The translations under genes and the position numbers were made by a program. Source: Alcaligenaceae bacterium SAGV5 (GTDB lineage Bacteria; Pseudomonadota; Gammaproteobacteria; Burkholderiales; Burkholderiaceae_B). From it: a stretch of DNA of 64,000 bases. This document shows positions 24,790 to 33,977 of the stretch, piece after piece. Location: positions 310,001 through 374,000 of the forward strand of contig SPDP01000002.1 in assembly GCA_009360345.1 (NCBI GenBank). The letters are read 5' to 3'. The first letter of the stretch is position 1. Each line of letters begins with the position of its first letter. The notes under the pieces are model-generated. The model saw nothing but the letters and a program-made list of their open reading frames with translations. It was not told where the DNA came from and ran no database searches.

Positions 24790-24808
24790 GGCGCCCGGAC
24801 GAAGCATC

Positions 24809-25786
24809 GTGAGCGTTGGCGCGCGTCCCGCGTCCGGCCAGCCCATCGATCGCCGTGCCGTCCGCGAGGCGGCGCGCTGGCTGCTGCGCCTGCGCGGCGC
24901 GGGCGCCGGGGAGCGCGACCAGGCCGCCTGCCTGGCCTGGCGGTCGGAACGGCCCGAGAACGAGGCAGCCTGGCAGAAGGCCCAGCGCCTGGGCCAGCAA
25001 CTCGACGCGCTGCCGCCCGGCCTGGCCATGCCTGTCCTGGACCGGGCCGGCCGCCAGCGGCGTGCCGCGCTCAAGACGCTTGCCCTGCTCCTGGCCGGCG
25101 TGCCGGCGGGGTGGCTGGCGTATCGCGAAACGCCCTGGCGCGCCTGGGTCGCCGACTATCGCACGGCGGTGGGCGAACGGCGGCGGGTGGTGCTGGCGGA
25201 CGGCAGCGTGCTGGACCTGAACACCGCGACGGCGGTGGACGCGGTGTTCGGCGTCGAGCGCCGGCTGCGGCTGCGCGGCGGCGAGATCATGATCGTGACC
25301 GCGCGGGATCCGCGGACACCGCCCAGGCCCTTCGTGGTCGATACCGATGCCGGGCGGGTACGCGCCATCGGCACGCGCTTCATCGTCAGGCAGGGGCCGC
25401 GCGATACGTTCGTGGCCGTGCTCGATGGCGCGGTGATCATCCAGCCCGCCGCGGCGGATGCGCCCGCGCTGAGGCTGGACGCGGGGCAGGAGACTTCGTT
25501 CGGCGCGCATGGCGCCCGGCCGCCCGCGCCGCTGGATCCGCGCCGGGGCGACTGGTCGCGAGGCGTCCTGCGCGCCAGCGACATGCGGCTGGCCGATTTC
25601 TGCGAAGAGCTGGGCCGGCACATGCACGGCGTGCTGCGATGCGAACCGGCGGTCGCCGATCTGCGCATTTCCGGCGTGTTCCAACTGGCCGACCGCGAGG
25701 CCGCGCTTGCCGCCGTGCCCACCATCCTGCCGGTCCGCATCCGGCGCCTGACCCGGTATTGGGTGTCCATCGGGCCCCGCGATTGA
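24809..25786 (+). CDS. FecR-like anti-sigma / cell-surface signalling regulator
   Basis: A 325-residue single-pass inner-membrane regulator. The cytoplasmic N-terminal DUF4880-type domain (AARWLLRLRGAGAGERDQAACLAWRSERPENEAAW region) is followed by a membrane helix at about residues 87-105. A periplasmic FecR domain comes next (GERRRVVLADGSVLDLNTATAVDAVFG region and TDAGRVRAIGTRFIVRQ). The GTG at 24809 was chosen because a TTG-initiated extension would overlap the sigma gene. It should sense the N-terminal STN domain of the downstream receptor and regulate the sigma factor. Confidence 0.9.
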   Translation: MSVGARPASGQPIDRRAVREAARWLLRLRGAGAGERDQAACLAWRSERPENEAAWQKAQRLGQQLDALPPGLAMPVLDRAGRQRRAALKTLALLLAGVPAGWLAYRETPWRAWVADYRTAVGERRRVVLADGSVLDLNTATAVDAVFGVERRLRLRGGEIMIVTARDPRTPPRPFVVDTDAGRVRAIGTRFIVRQGPRDTFVAVLDGAVIIQPAAADAPALRLDAGQETSFGAHGARPPAPLDPRRGDWSRGVLRASDMRLADFCEELGRHMHGVLRCEPAVADLRISGVFQLADREAALAAVPTILPVRIRRLTRYWVSIGPRD

Positions 25787-25876
25787 TTTTTCCTGGTGCT
25801 GTCCGGTTTCCGTTTTTGGCTGGTCCTACAGACAAGAGATGAGCATTTTGCTCACGATCCGCCAGAAAGGACCCAG

Positions 25877-28675
25877 ATGGCCGTTCGCCGCCCCGCCGCC
25901 CCCGTACCCCTGATGCCGGCCGTCAATCGCCATCCGCATCCGGTCCGCCTCGTGCCCGCCTTGCTGGCGGCCGTCATGGCATGGTCGGGCCTGTCGGCCG
26001 GGCCGGCCCGGGCGCAGTCCGTGGCGGCCTCGGGCATGCCCGTCGCGGCGGCCGCGCCGCGCGACTACCGTGTGCCCGCAGGTGCGCTGGACGCGGCGCT
26101 GGCGCAGTTCGCCGAGGCCGCCGGCGTCACGTTGCTGTTCGAGCAGGCCAGCGTCGCCAGCCTGAGATCGGCCGGACTGAACGGACGCTACACGGTCCAG
26201 CAGGCCATCGAACTGCTGTTGCAGGGGACCGGGCTGGAAGCCGTCGGGCGCGGCACCGGCGTCTACGCGCTGAGGCCCGTGCCAGGCGCGCTGTTGCTGG
26301 CATTGCCGACGATCGAGGTGATCGGCCAGGCCGAGAACGATCCCAAGGACGAGGTCTACCGGACCGCGGGATCGCGCAACGTGCTGACGCGCGACGACAT
26401 CGAGCGATTCCGGGGCACCTCGGTGGGCGACATCTTCCAGGGCATGCCCGGCGTGCTGGTGGGCGAGAACCGCAACAGCGGCGGGCTGGACGTCAACATC
26501 CGCGGCATGCAGGGGCAGGGCCGGGTGCCGGTGCTGGTGGACGGCACGCGCCAGGAAACCACGGTGTATCGCGGCTACGCGGGTGTGGCCTCGCGCAGCT
26601 ACATCGACCCGGACCTGATCGGCGGCCTGTCCGTCGAGAAGGGGCCGACCATGAACGCCCAGGGAACGGGTGCCACCGGCGGACTGGTCATCATGCGCAC
26701 GATCGACGCCGAGGACATCGTGCGCGAGGGCAAGGATTTCGGCATCCGGCTGCGCGGCACGGCGATCGGCAACAACAGCGGCTCGGTGCCCGGGCCGGGC
26801 ACCCCGGCGGGCTACAACACCGGGTCGGCGTCGGGCCAGACCAGCGGGGTGTTCCGCACGGACTGCGTCATCGCCAGCCTGTGCGAGGGCCCGTTCGACC
26901 TCGCCAACGCCGATGGCCCCAAGGAGAGCATGAACCGTCCGTCCATGCTCAAGCCGCGCAGTTGGGCCGGCAGCCTGGCGCTGGCCAAGCGCTTCGAGAT
27001 GGTGGACGTGGTCGCCGCTTATGCGCGGCGCCAGCAGGGCAATTACTACGCCGGCACCAAGGGGCCGGTGCCCCACCTGGATCTGTCCGATCGGCTGAAC
27101 CGGGGGTTCTACACCGAGGTGCGTCCCAGGCTGGAGGGCGCCACGCGCTTTCGCGCGGGAGAGCAGGTGGTCAACACCAACTTCGAGAGCGAATCCTACC
27201 TGCTCAAGAGCCGCTTCTATCTGCCCGGCGACCACGAAACGGAACTGAGCTTCATGCGCTACGACAGTACCTACGGCGAGATGATGCCATCGCAGCTGCT
27301 GTGGCTGGGACAGGTCCGGCAGACCGAAGGCAGCCACGTCGACGCCAGGACCTACGCCATCCGGCATCGCTGGAACCCCGAGGGCAATCCGCTGTACGAC
27401 GTCAAGGTCAATCTCTGGCACACCGACACCAAGAGCCTGAACCGGAACTACTCGGACGAGGGCCTGAACCTGGGCTTCGGCTCGGGCTCGGAAAAGTACC
27501 GGCGCTGGGGCCTGGACCTGAGCAACGCCATGCGGTTCGATCGCCTGGGCGGCATCCGCCTGGAGTACGGGCTGTCGCTGCAGCGCGAGACCGTGAACGG
27601 CACGGCGCAAGGGAACGAGCTGGTCGGCAGCGGCGGCCGCTCCGGCAATCGGCGCGAGGTGAGCGCCTTCGGCAACATGCAATGGCGCGTGCTGCCCACC
27701 GTCACGCTGGACGCGGGCCTGCGCTATACGCGTTTCCGGTCGGCCGACGACAAGCCGCGCGTCGTCGATGCCGAGAGTGCCTACTGCGTCAACCCCGGCG
27801 CGGGCGGGTATTGCGATCCCATCATGATGACGAGCAAGCAGAGCGGCGCCGCGCCCCAATTGAGCCTGCTATGGGAACCGCGCCCGGGCCTGCAGTTCTA
27901 TGCGCGCCATGCCGAGGCGCTGCGCATGCCCAGCCTGTTCGAGACCACGTCGGGTTTCTCGGTGTCGCCGTCGCAGGACATCCATCTGAAACCCGAGCAT
28001 GCCACCAGCCGGGAAATCGGCGTCAACCTGCTCAAGGACGGACTTTGGCGGCCCAGCGACAAGTTCCGCCTGAAGGCCGCCTACTTCCGCAACCATACCA
28101 ATGACTACCTGACGCGCACTTTTCCCAACACCTGGGAGGAGGGCTCGGGCAAGCAGTTCTTCAGCCTGCGCAACATCGAGAGCGTGAGCTTCCATGGCTT
28201 CGAGCTGTCGGGCTCGTATGACGCCGGCACCTTCTTCATCAGCGGCGGCGCCACCAGGTACACCTTCATCGAAACCTGCCATTTCGGCAGCTACCGCCGC
28301 TACACCTGCACCGACTACGGCATCGCCAACAGCTACGTCAACAACATGATCCCGCCGAACTGGCATGCGTCCGCCACTGCCGGCGTGCGCCTGCTGGATC
28401 GTCGGCTGACCATGGGCCTGCGCGGCACGTTCATGGGCAAGCGCAACCAGGTGCCGGCGTTCAACGACGACACCCAGCAGGGCCTGAACGCCGTCGTGCC
28501 CTGGCACGGCTACCAGATCTGGGACCTGTTCGCGAGCTATCGCATCAACGACCGGGTCAGCGTCGACTTCAACATCGACAACCTGACCGACCGCTATTAC
28601 CTCGACGCGCTCAGCCTCGGGCTGGTGCCGGCGCCGGGCCGCACCGCGCGGCTCAGCGTCACCATGCAGTTCTGA
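25877..28675 (+). CDS. TonB-dependent receptor with STN signalling domain (heme/hemoprotein receptor family)
   Basis: A 932-residue outer-membrane receptor. The long signal peptide ends at PARAQ (about residue 47). An STN domain (about 62-133, RDYRVPAGALDAALAQFAEA) and a TonB-box-like PTIEVIG (about 144-150) follow. The plug holds VNIRGMQGQGRVPVLVDGTRQ, and a 22-strand-type barrel closes with terminal Phe. Plug and barrel features (GTRQETTVYRGYAG, LRMPSLFETT, DLFASYRINDRVSVDFNIDNLTD in parts) match the hemoglobin/transferrin/lactoferrin receptor family. The ATG at 25877 has AGAAAGGA upstream. No heme ABC transporter genes follow. Confidence 0.9.
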   Translation: MAVRRPAAPVPLMPAVNRHPHPVRLVPALLAAVMAWSGLSAGPARAQSVAASGMPVAAAAPRDYRVPAGALDAALAQFAEAAGVTLLFEQASVASLRSAGLNGRYTVQQAIELLLQGTGLEAVGRGTGVYALRPVPGALLLALPTIEVIGQAENDPKDEVYRTAGSRNVLTRDDIERFRGTSVGDIFQGMPGVLVGENRNSGGLDVNIRGMQGQGRVPVLVDGTRQETTVYRGYAGVASRSYIDPDLIGGLSVEKGPTMNAQGTGATGGLVIMRTIDAEDIVREGKDFGIRLRGTAIGNNSGSVPGPGTPAGYNTGSASGQTSGVFRTDCVIASLCEGPFDLANADGPKESMNRPSMLKPRSWAGSLALAKRFEMVDVVAAYARRQQGNYYAGTKGPVPHLDLSDRLNRGFYTEVRPRLEGATRFRAGEQVVNTNFESESYLLKSRFYLPGDHETELSFMRYDSTYGEMMPSQLLWLGQVRQTEGSHVDARTYAIRHRWNPEGNPLYDVKVNLWHTDTKSLNRNYSDEGLNLGFGSGSEKYRRWGLDLSNAMRFDRLGGIRLEYGLSLQRETVNGTAQGNELVGSGGRSGNRREVSAFGNMQWRVLPTVTLDAGLRYTRFRSADDKPRVVDAESAYCVNPGAGGYCDPIMMTSKQSGAAPQLSLLWEPRPGLQFYARHAEALRMPSLFETTSGFSVSPSQDIHLKPEHATSREIGVNLLKDGLWRPSDKFRLKAAYFRNHTNDYLTRTFPNTWEEGSGKQFFSLRNIESVSFHGFELSGSYDAGTFFISGGATRYTFIETCHFGSYRRYTCTDYGIANSYVNNMIPPNWHASATAGVRLLDRRLTMGLRGTFMGKRNQVPAFNDDTQQGLNAVVPWHGYQIWDLFASYRINDRVSVDFNIDNLTDRYYLDALSLGLVPAPGRTARLSVTMQF

Positions 28676-28710
28676 TTTCACGCTGTTCCTTCGAAAAGGA
28701 AAACCTTGTC

Positions 28711-31272
28711 ATGATTCTTTTCCGCAATCTTTTGCTGGGCGTCGGCGCATCGCTGCTGATGGCCTCATGCGGGGGTGGTGGCGGCGGCGACGATGGCGGC
28801 ACTTCGACGCCGGCCGACCGGCCCGCCGCCGTGGCCCGGGCCGATGCCCAAACCGTGCCCGCCGGCCAGCCGGTCATGCTGGACGGGTCGGCCAGCTCGA
28901 CGCCCAATGGCGGCACCCTGGCCTATCTGTGGAGCATCGACCAGCGGCCGGACGGCAGCACCGCCACGCTGTCCGACGAGCGGGTCGCGCAGCCCGTCTT
29001 CGCGCCGGACCGGGCCGGTGCCTACCGGATCAGCCTGGTCGTCGACGATGGCAAGGCGCGCAGCGCGCCGGCGCTGCTCGACCTGCGGGCCACCAGCGTC
29101 GATCCGGTCGCGGTGGTGACACCCCAGGTCAGCCAGTTGCTGGCGTCCACCGTGCAGCTCGATGGCTCGGCCAGCCTGCCTCCCGAGGGCGGCAGCGCCG
29201 CCGGGATCGCCTATGCGTGGACCCTGGCCGAGAAACCCGAGGGCAGCCAGGCGGCGCTGGACGATCCCCGGATCGCGCAGCCGCGTTTCGTCGCCGACAA
29301 GGTGGGCGCCTATCGCGCGGTGCTGACCGTGTCGTACGGCAGCCGCGTCAGCGCACCGGCCGCGGTGACGATCACCATAGGCGTGGCCAACTCCCGGCCG
29401 GTACCGAATGCCGGCAGCGACATCGCCGGCGCCGTGCGCGGGACGCGCATCGTCCTGGACGGCAGCGCGAGCACCGATGCCGATGGCGACCCCCTGCAAT
29501 ACCGCTGGCGCTTCGCGTCCAGGCCCTATGGTTCGCAGGCCGTGATCGACGCCGCCGCCAGCGCCCGGGCCTCGTTCGTGCCCGACTTCGCCGGCACCTA
29601 CCGGATCAACCTGAGCCTGTTCGACGGCCAGTCGACCAGCCTGACGCCGGCCACCATCACGGTGCAGGTCGTACCGCCGGCGGGCGCGCCGAACACCAAG
29701 CCGATCGCGGTCATCACGGCACCGTTCGGCAAGACCTTCGAGGCCGAGCGAGGGACCTCCATCAGCCTGACCGGCGCCTATTCGATCGATGCCGAAGATG
29801 GCATGATCGCCTCCGCCGCGCGCGAGTGGACGCTGCTGTCGGCGCCCGAGGGCTTCGACCGCGCCGCCAACTGGAAAGGCACTTCCTTCATCGGCACGCA
29901 CTACGGCAATTACTTGGTGCAACTGCGCGTACAGGATTCCCACGGCGCCTGGAGCGATGCCGCCACCCAGGCCTATACCGTCGTCAATGGCGCCAACCGT
30001 CCGCCGCGCGCCATCGCCAAGGTGGCAGGCGCGGGCAATTCGGTGGGCGTGGGCGGCACCGTCACGCTGACCGGCGAAGACAGCATCGACCCGGACGGCA
30101 ACCGCCTGACCTACAAGTGGACCCTGCTCGATCGCCCCGACGGCAGCTCGGCGACGTTGAGCAATGCCAACGCGGTCAATGCCAGCTTCGTGGCCGACAA
30201 GGCCGGCCCCTACCTGTTCAGCCTGCTGGTGACCGACGAACACGGTTTCCCCAGCTCGGACGGCATCTCGGTCAATCCGGTCGAGTTGACCGTGGTGGCC
30301 CGCACGCGGAACCAGCCCCCGATCGCGCGCCTGGTCGCCAAAGAATTCCTGGGCAACGCCAACAGCGCGATCCTGGCGACGGCGAACTACAGCGCGGAGC
30401 AGCCCATGGTGCTGGGCGAGTTCATGGCGGCCAACTCGTGGGGCGCCGGCGAGTTCATGCAATGGAATTCGTTCCTGCTGGAGCCCAACGGCTATGACCC
30501 GGACGGCGACGCCATCACTTACCTGTGGACGCTGCCGCAGTCGCCCGCCGAGGCGCGCTTCGCGATGCCGCTGGCCAGCCACTTCTGCGCCGCCAATGCC
30601 GGCAACTATCCCGGCGCCTCGGTGATCGGCTTCCAGGACTGGATGAACGCGGGGCTGGCGTTGCGGCAATGGTCATGCAACCGCCTGGGACTGGCGCCGA
30701 TGACGGCCGGCAAGTACCAGGTGCAATTGGCCCTCAGCGACGGCATCGACATCGCCGGACCGTACACCCTGGACCTGTACGCCGTCGACCGCGCGAATTA
30801 CCCCAGCCTGCTGTTGGAGGACCTGCGCACGCACCACCAGTGGTCCAACGGCGACCAGATGCTGATCAACAGGCAGGACGCGGACGCCAAGGCTTTCCAG
30901 CGGTTCTTCCCGTTCGACGGCTTCGGTCCCACCCTGCCGGGCACGCTGGGGCTGGACAGCTTCCGCGGCGACTTGGTGGTCAAGACCTTCCGCCTGACGG
31001 CCTATGGCGGCGACTACACCATCGCCGACCTGCGGGCGGTCGACGCCGGCGGCACCGAGACGCCGAAGTTCGTGGGCCTGGCCAACAACCAGGTCATCCG
31101 CCGCGGCGAAAGCGTGGAGTTCCAGCTGGTGTGGCCCATCACGGCGACGCCGCCCGGAACCGGCGGGGTGGTCGCCGGCCGCGACGGCATGACGTGGTCC
31201 TTCCGCGTGGCCGGGAAGGACGGGTGGACGTTCAGCTACAACCCGACGAACAACTACAACAACAATTATTGA
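28711..31272 (+). CDS. large PKD-repeat surface-type lipoprotein, candidate receptor partner
   Basis: An 853-residue lipoprotein. The signal peptide ends in the lipobox LLMASC (Cys20), followed by a Gly/Asp-rich tether (GGGGGGDDGG). Six PKD/Ig-like repeats follow at about 38-127, 128-226, 228-321, 328-425, 429-530 and, with an insertion, 535-700; most have cores such as LDGSAS and the pattern AYLWSI or YKWTLL. The C-terminal domain is unrecognised and ends in an Asn/Tyr-rich tail (NPTNNYNNNY). It starts 35 bp after the TonB-dependent receptor and so should be co-induced. I infer a ligand-capturing co-receptor. Confidence 0.82.
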   Translation: MILFRNLLLGVGASLLMASCGGGGGGDDGGTSTPADRPAAVARADAQTVPAGQPVMLDGSASSTPNGGTLAYLWSIDQRPDGSTATLSDERVAQPVFAPDRAGAYRISLVVDDGKARSAPALLDLRATSVDPVAVVTPQVSQLLASTVQLDGSASLPPEGGSAAGIAYAWTLAEKPEGSQAALDDPRIAQPRFVADKVGAYRAVLTVSYGSRVSAPAAVTITIGVANSRPVPNAGSDIAGAVRGTRIVLDGSASTDADGDPLQYRWRFASRPYGSQAVIDAAASARASFVPDFAGTYRINLSLFDGQSTSLTPATITVQVVPPAGAPNTKPIAVITAPFGKTFEAERGTSISLTGAYSIDAEDGMIASAAREWTLLSAPEGFDRAANWKGTSFIGTHYGNYLVQLRVQDSHGAWSDAATQAYTVVNGANRPPRAIAKVAGAGNSVGVGGTVTLTGEDSIDPDGNRLTYKWTLLDRPDGSSATLSNANAVNASFVADKAGPYLFSLLVTDEHGFPSSDGISVNPVELTVVARTRNQPPIARLVAKEFLGNANSAILATANYSAEQPMVLGEFMAANSWGAGEFMQWNSFLLEPNGYDPDGDAITYLWTLPQSPAEARFAMPLASHFCAANAGNYPGASVIGFQDWMNAGLALRQWSCNRLGLAPMTAGKYQVQLALSDGIDIAGPYTLDLYAVDRANYPSLLLEDLRTHHQWSNGDQMLINRQDADAKAFQRFFPFDGFGPTLPGTLGLDSFRGDLVVKTFRLTAYGGDYTIADLRAVDAGGTETPKFVGLANNQVIRRGESVEFQLVWPITATPPGTGGVVAGRDGMTWSFRVAGKDGWTFSYNPTNNYNNNY

Positions 31273-31276
31273 GGGG

Positions 31277-31337
31277 GGGCCGGTCCAGATCGTGGCGAGC
31301 TTCGGATATCCGTGGCTTGAAGCGGCGAGACCGGCCC
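31277..31337. terminator. inverted repeat after the lipoprotein gene, possible terminator stem
   Basis: GGGCCGGTC (31277-31285) and GACCGGCCC (31329-31337) are perfect 9-bp arms separated by 43 nt, starting 4 bp after the lipoprotein stop. No T-tract follows, so it is not a standard intrinsic terminator. It may be a transcript-end stem separating this unit from the next operon. Confidence 0.25.
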
Positions 31338-31385
31338 GGGGGCCGCTGCCTATAGTTCGGCATCGGCATCGAGCGAGGCGGCCCC

Positions 31386-32618
31386 ATGAAGCACCAGACC
31401 CCCCTTTCCATGATCCGCCCGGACGGGTCGGCAACGTCGGCGTATTGCGCGATGCCGGCCTCGGGCCATGGCCCCGGGCTGGTGCTGTGCCATGAGATCT
31501 TCGGCGTCAACGAGACGATGCGCACGCTGGCCGAGCGCTATGCCGAAGAGGGATACGTGGTGCTGGTGCCGGACCTGTTCTCGCAGATCCGGCCGGGAGT
31601 CGACCTGGGCTACGGCGAGGAAGACCACGCACAGGCCTTCGCGCTGCTGGAACGATTCGACATCGACGCCGGCCTGGCCGACGTCGCGCTGGCCGCGCGG
31701 ACGCTGCGGGAGTCGCCGGCCACGACGGGACAGGTGGGCGCCGTGGGCTATTGCCTGGGCGGCCGGCTGGCTTATCTGGCCGCCGCCGGGGCGCTGGTCG
31801 ATTGTGCCGCGGGTTTCTACGGCGTCGGCATCGAGGACCACCTGGACCAGCCGCCGCGCAGGCCGCTCATGCTGCATTTCGGCGATGCCGACCGCTACTG
31901 TCCGCCCGAGACCGTGTCCCGGATCGCCGCGCACCTGGCCGGATCGCCGGATGCCAGGGTGCACCGCTATCCGGACGCCGACCACGCCTTCGCCCGGGAG
32001 GGCAGCCCGCTCTATCGCAAGCCCGCCGCCCTGGTCAGCTACGAACGCACGATCGCCTTCCTGCACGAGTACATCGGGCCCCGCTATGACCTGTCGGCGC
32101 TGTGGGACCGCCATACCGAACTGGAATTCGAGGTGCGCGACGCCGCCGAGACCATGCGCACCATGGTGGCCGAGCCCTATGTCAACCATATCCCCACCCT
32201 GACCGGGGGCGTGGGCGCCCGGCAGCTCCATCGCTTCTACAAGCACCACTTCATCCCGTCCACGCCCAAGGACACGCGGCTCATTCCCATTTCGCGCACC
32301 GTGGGCGCGACCCAGATCGTGGACGAGCAGTTGTTCTGCTTCACCCACGACGAGGAGATCGAATGGATGTTGCCCGGGATCGCGCCCACCGGCCGCTACG
32401 TGGAGATCCCGCTGGTCGCGGTCGTCAAGTTCCGCGGCGACAAGCTCTGCCACGAGCATATCTACTGGGACCAGGCGTCGGTGCTGGTGCAGATCGGCGT
32501 GCTGGATCCCGCGGGCCTGCCGGTGGCGGGCCGGGAAACGGCGGCCAAGCTGCTGGATGAAAGCCTGCCGTCGAACGTCTTGATGCGGTCCTGGGCGAAA
32601 AGCGAAGGGAAGGACTGA
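31386..32618 (+). CDS. dienelactone hydrolase fused to an NTF2-like domain
   Basis: A 410-residue two-domain protein. Residues 1-232 form a dienelactone hydrolase with nucleophile Cys123 (GYCLGGR), an Asp in HFGDADRYC (167/169) and His200 (DADHAF). Residues about 235-395 form an NTF2/SnoaL-like domain (HTELEFEVRDAAETM, HFIPSTPKDTRL, FRGDKLCHEHIYWDQASVL). The hydrolase half would open a dienelactone from chloro- or hydroxycatechol cleavage; the second half may bind or isomerise the product. It is the first gene of the Rieske dioxygenase operon. Confidence 0.87.
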   Translation: MKHQTPLSMIRPDGSATSAYCAMPASGHGPGLVLCHEIFGVNETMRTLAERYAEEGYVVLVPDLFSQIRPGVDLGYGEEDHAQAFALLERFDIDAGLADVALAARTLRESPATTGQVGAVGYCLGGRLAYLAAAGALVDCAAGFYGVGIEDHLDQPPRRPLMLHFGDADRYCPPETVSRIAAHLAGSPDARVHRYPDADHAFAREGSPLYRKPAALVSYERTIAFLHEYIGPRYDLSALWDRHTELEFEVRDAAETMRTMVAEPYVNHIPTLTGGVGARQLHRFYKHHFIPSTPKDTRLIPISRTVGATQIVDEQLFCFTHDEEIEWMLPGIAPTGRYVEIPLVAVVKFRGDKLCHEHIYWDQASVLVQIGVLDPAGLPVAGRETAAKLLDESLPSNVLMRSWAKSEGKD

Positions 32619-32633
32619 CAGGAATCCCTGCGT

Positions 32634-32648
32634 AAGGAGGTTGAGTTG
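32634..32648 (+). promoter_or_regulatory. ribosome binding site that fixes a TTG start
   Basis: AAGGAGG (32634-32640), a full anti-16S match, is followed after 5 nt by TTG (32646-32648), which opens the Rieske alpha-subunit frame. The next in-frame ATG is 27 bp further and has no comparable site. This supports TTG initiation. Confidence 0.75.
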
Positions 32649-33977
32649 TATACGAACGAGCAACTGGCGGACATGGTCAAGCCGGACAAGGTGCACCGCG
32701 CGGTCTATGTGGACCCCGGCATATTCGACCTGGAGATGGAGCGCATCTACGGCCGCCTGTGGGTCTACGTCGGGCACGAAAGCCAGATTCCGCAAACCGG
32801 CGACTATCTGACGAGCCGCATCGGCCGGCAGGACGTCATCCTGGTCCGCGCGGCGGACGGCAAGCCCCACGTGCTGTACAACCGCTGTCCGCACAAGGGG
32901 GCGCAGATCGTGCCGCCGGGCGGCGGGCACGTGGACCGGCATTTCCGCTGTCCCTACCACGCCTGGACGTTCCGGCTCCACGGCCCGATGCTGTCGGCGC
33001 CGCTGCGGGCCGGCTACGAAGGCACGGCATTCGATCCGGCCGACGAGGCGTTCTGGCTGCGGCGGGTTGCCCGCGTGGCCAGCTACCGGGGCTTCGTCTT
33101 CGCCAGCCTGTCCGCCGGCGGCGACGATCTGGTGGATTTCCTGGGCGGGGCGAAGGCGGCGATCGACAACCTGTGCGACCGATCTCCCGTGGGCGAGGTG
33201 GAGGTGGCCGGCGGGGTGTTCCGCGTCTGGCAGAACTCCAACTGGAAGATCTTCTACGAGAACCTGCACGACACCATGCATGCCGCGGTCACGCACGAGT
33301 CGTCCGTCGTCGCGGCCAGGGACGAGTACGAGGCCTCGATGGCCGGCCAGGACATGCCGTTCGTGCTGCACATCATGGCGGGCAATGGCGAGCCCTACCA
33401 GTTCTGGGAGAAGCTGGCGGTACACGCCTTCGACCATGGGCACGGCTACATGGAGGGGATCTTCGACCCCGGCGGCACGGACCGGGATCCGACCAGCCGC
33501 GCCCATCATGAAAGCCTGGCCGCCGCGGTGGGCGAGGCGCGGGCCCGGGAAATACTGGGCATGAACCTGCACAACACCATCATCTACGGCAGCGGGTCGC
33601 CCCATACGGTGTTCCAGCAGTTCCGCGTCATCCGGCCCGTCGCGGTCGATCGCACCATGGTCGAGATCGTCACCTTCCGGCTCAAGGGGGCGCCCGAGGC
33701 GGTGTTCGAACGCGCCGTGACCTACGCCAATACCATCAATTCCCCGTCATCCAACGTGATGCCCGATGACGTGGAGCTGTACACCCGGGTGCAGAAAGGC
33801 AACCGGCTCGACGGCGGGGACTGGGTCAGCATGCATCGCTACTGTGGCACCGACCGGGACATCCCGGGCGGGAAAGTCGCCGTCAACGGCACGAGCGAGC
33901 TGCCCATACGCAATCAGTTCGTGGCCTGGAAGGCCTTGATGACCGAGGGTGGGGCAGGATGCGGGGGGACGGCATGA
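32646..33977 (+). CDS. Rieske aromatic-ring-hydroxylating dioxygenase, alpha subunit
   Basis: A 443-residue catalytic subunit. Rieske ligands are Cys81, His83 (NRCPHKG) and Cys102, His105 (RCPYHAW); the mononuclear iron site is in ENLHDTMHAAVTH (His212, His217, with Asp209 bridging). It resembles the benzoate/anthranilate/salicylate class. It should act with the beta subunit encoded next, whose ATG overlaps this stop (ATGA, 33974-33977). No ferredoxin or reductase gene is in this operon, so electron supply must come from elsewhere. The start is TTG, set by a strong ribosome site. Confidence 0.9.
   Translation: MYTNEQLADMVKPDKVHRAVYVDPGIFDLEMERIYGRLWVYVGHESQIPQTGDYLTSRIGRQDVILVRAADGKPHVLYNRCPHKGAQIVPPGGGHVDRHFRCPYHAWTFRLHGPMLSAPLRAGYEGTAFDPADEAFWLRRVARVASYRGFVFASLSAGGDDLVDFLGGAKAAIDNLCDRSPVGEVEVAGGVFRVWQNSNWKIFYENLHDTMHAAVTHESSVVAARDEYEASMAGQDMPFVLHIMAGNGEPYQFWEKLAVHAFDHGHGYMEGIFDPGGTDRDPTSRAHHESLAAAVGEARAREILGMNLHNTIIYGSGSPHTVFQQFRVIRPVAVDRTMVEIVTFRLKGAPEAVFERAVTYANTINSPSSNVMPDDVELYTRVQKGNRLDGGDWVSMHRYCGTDRDIPGGKVAVNGTSELPIRNQFVAWKALMTEGGAGCGGTA

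Noticed and set aside
25826-27859. Long open frame antisense to the TonB-dependent receptor
   Set aside because: Its translation has no domain features, and it is the mirror of a well-supported receptor gene. Stop codons are rare in all frames at this GC content.
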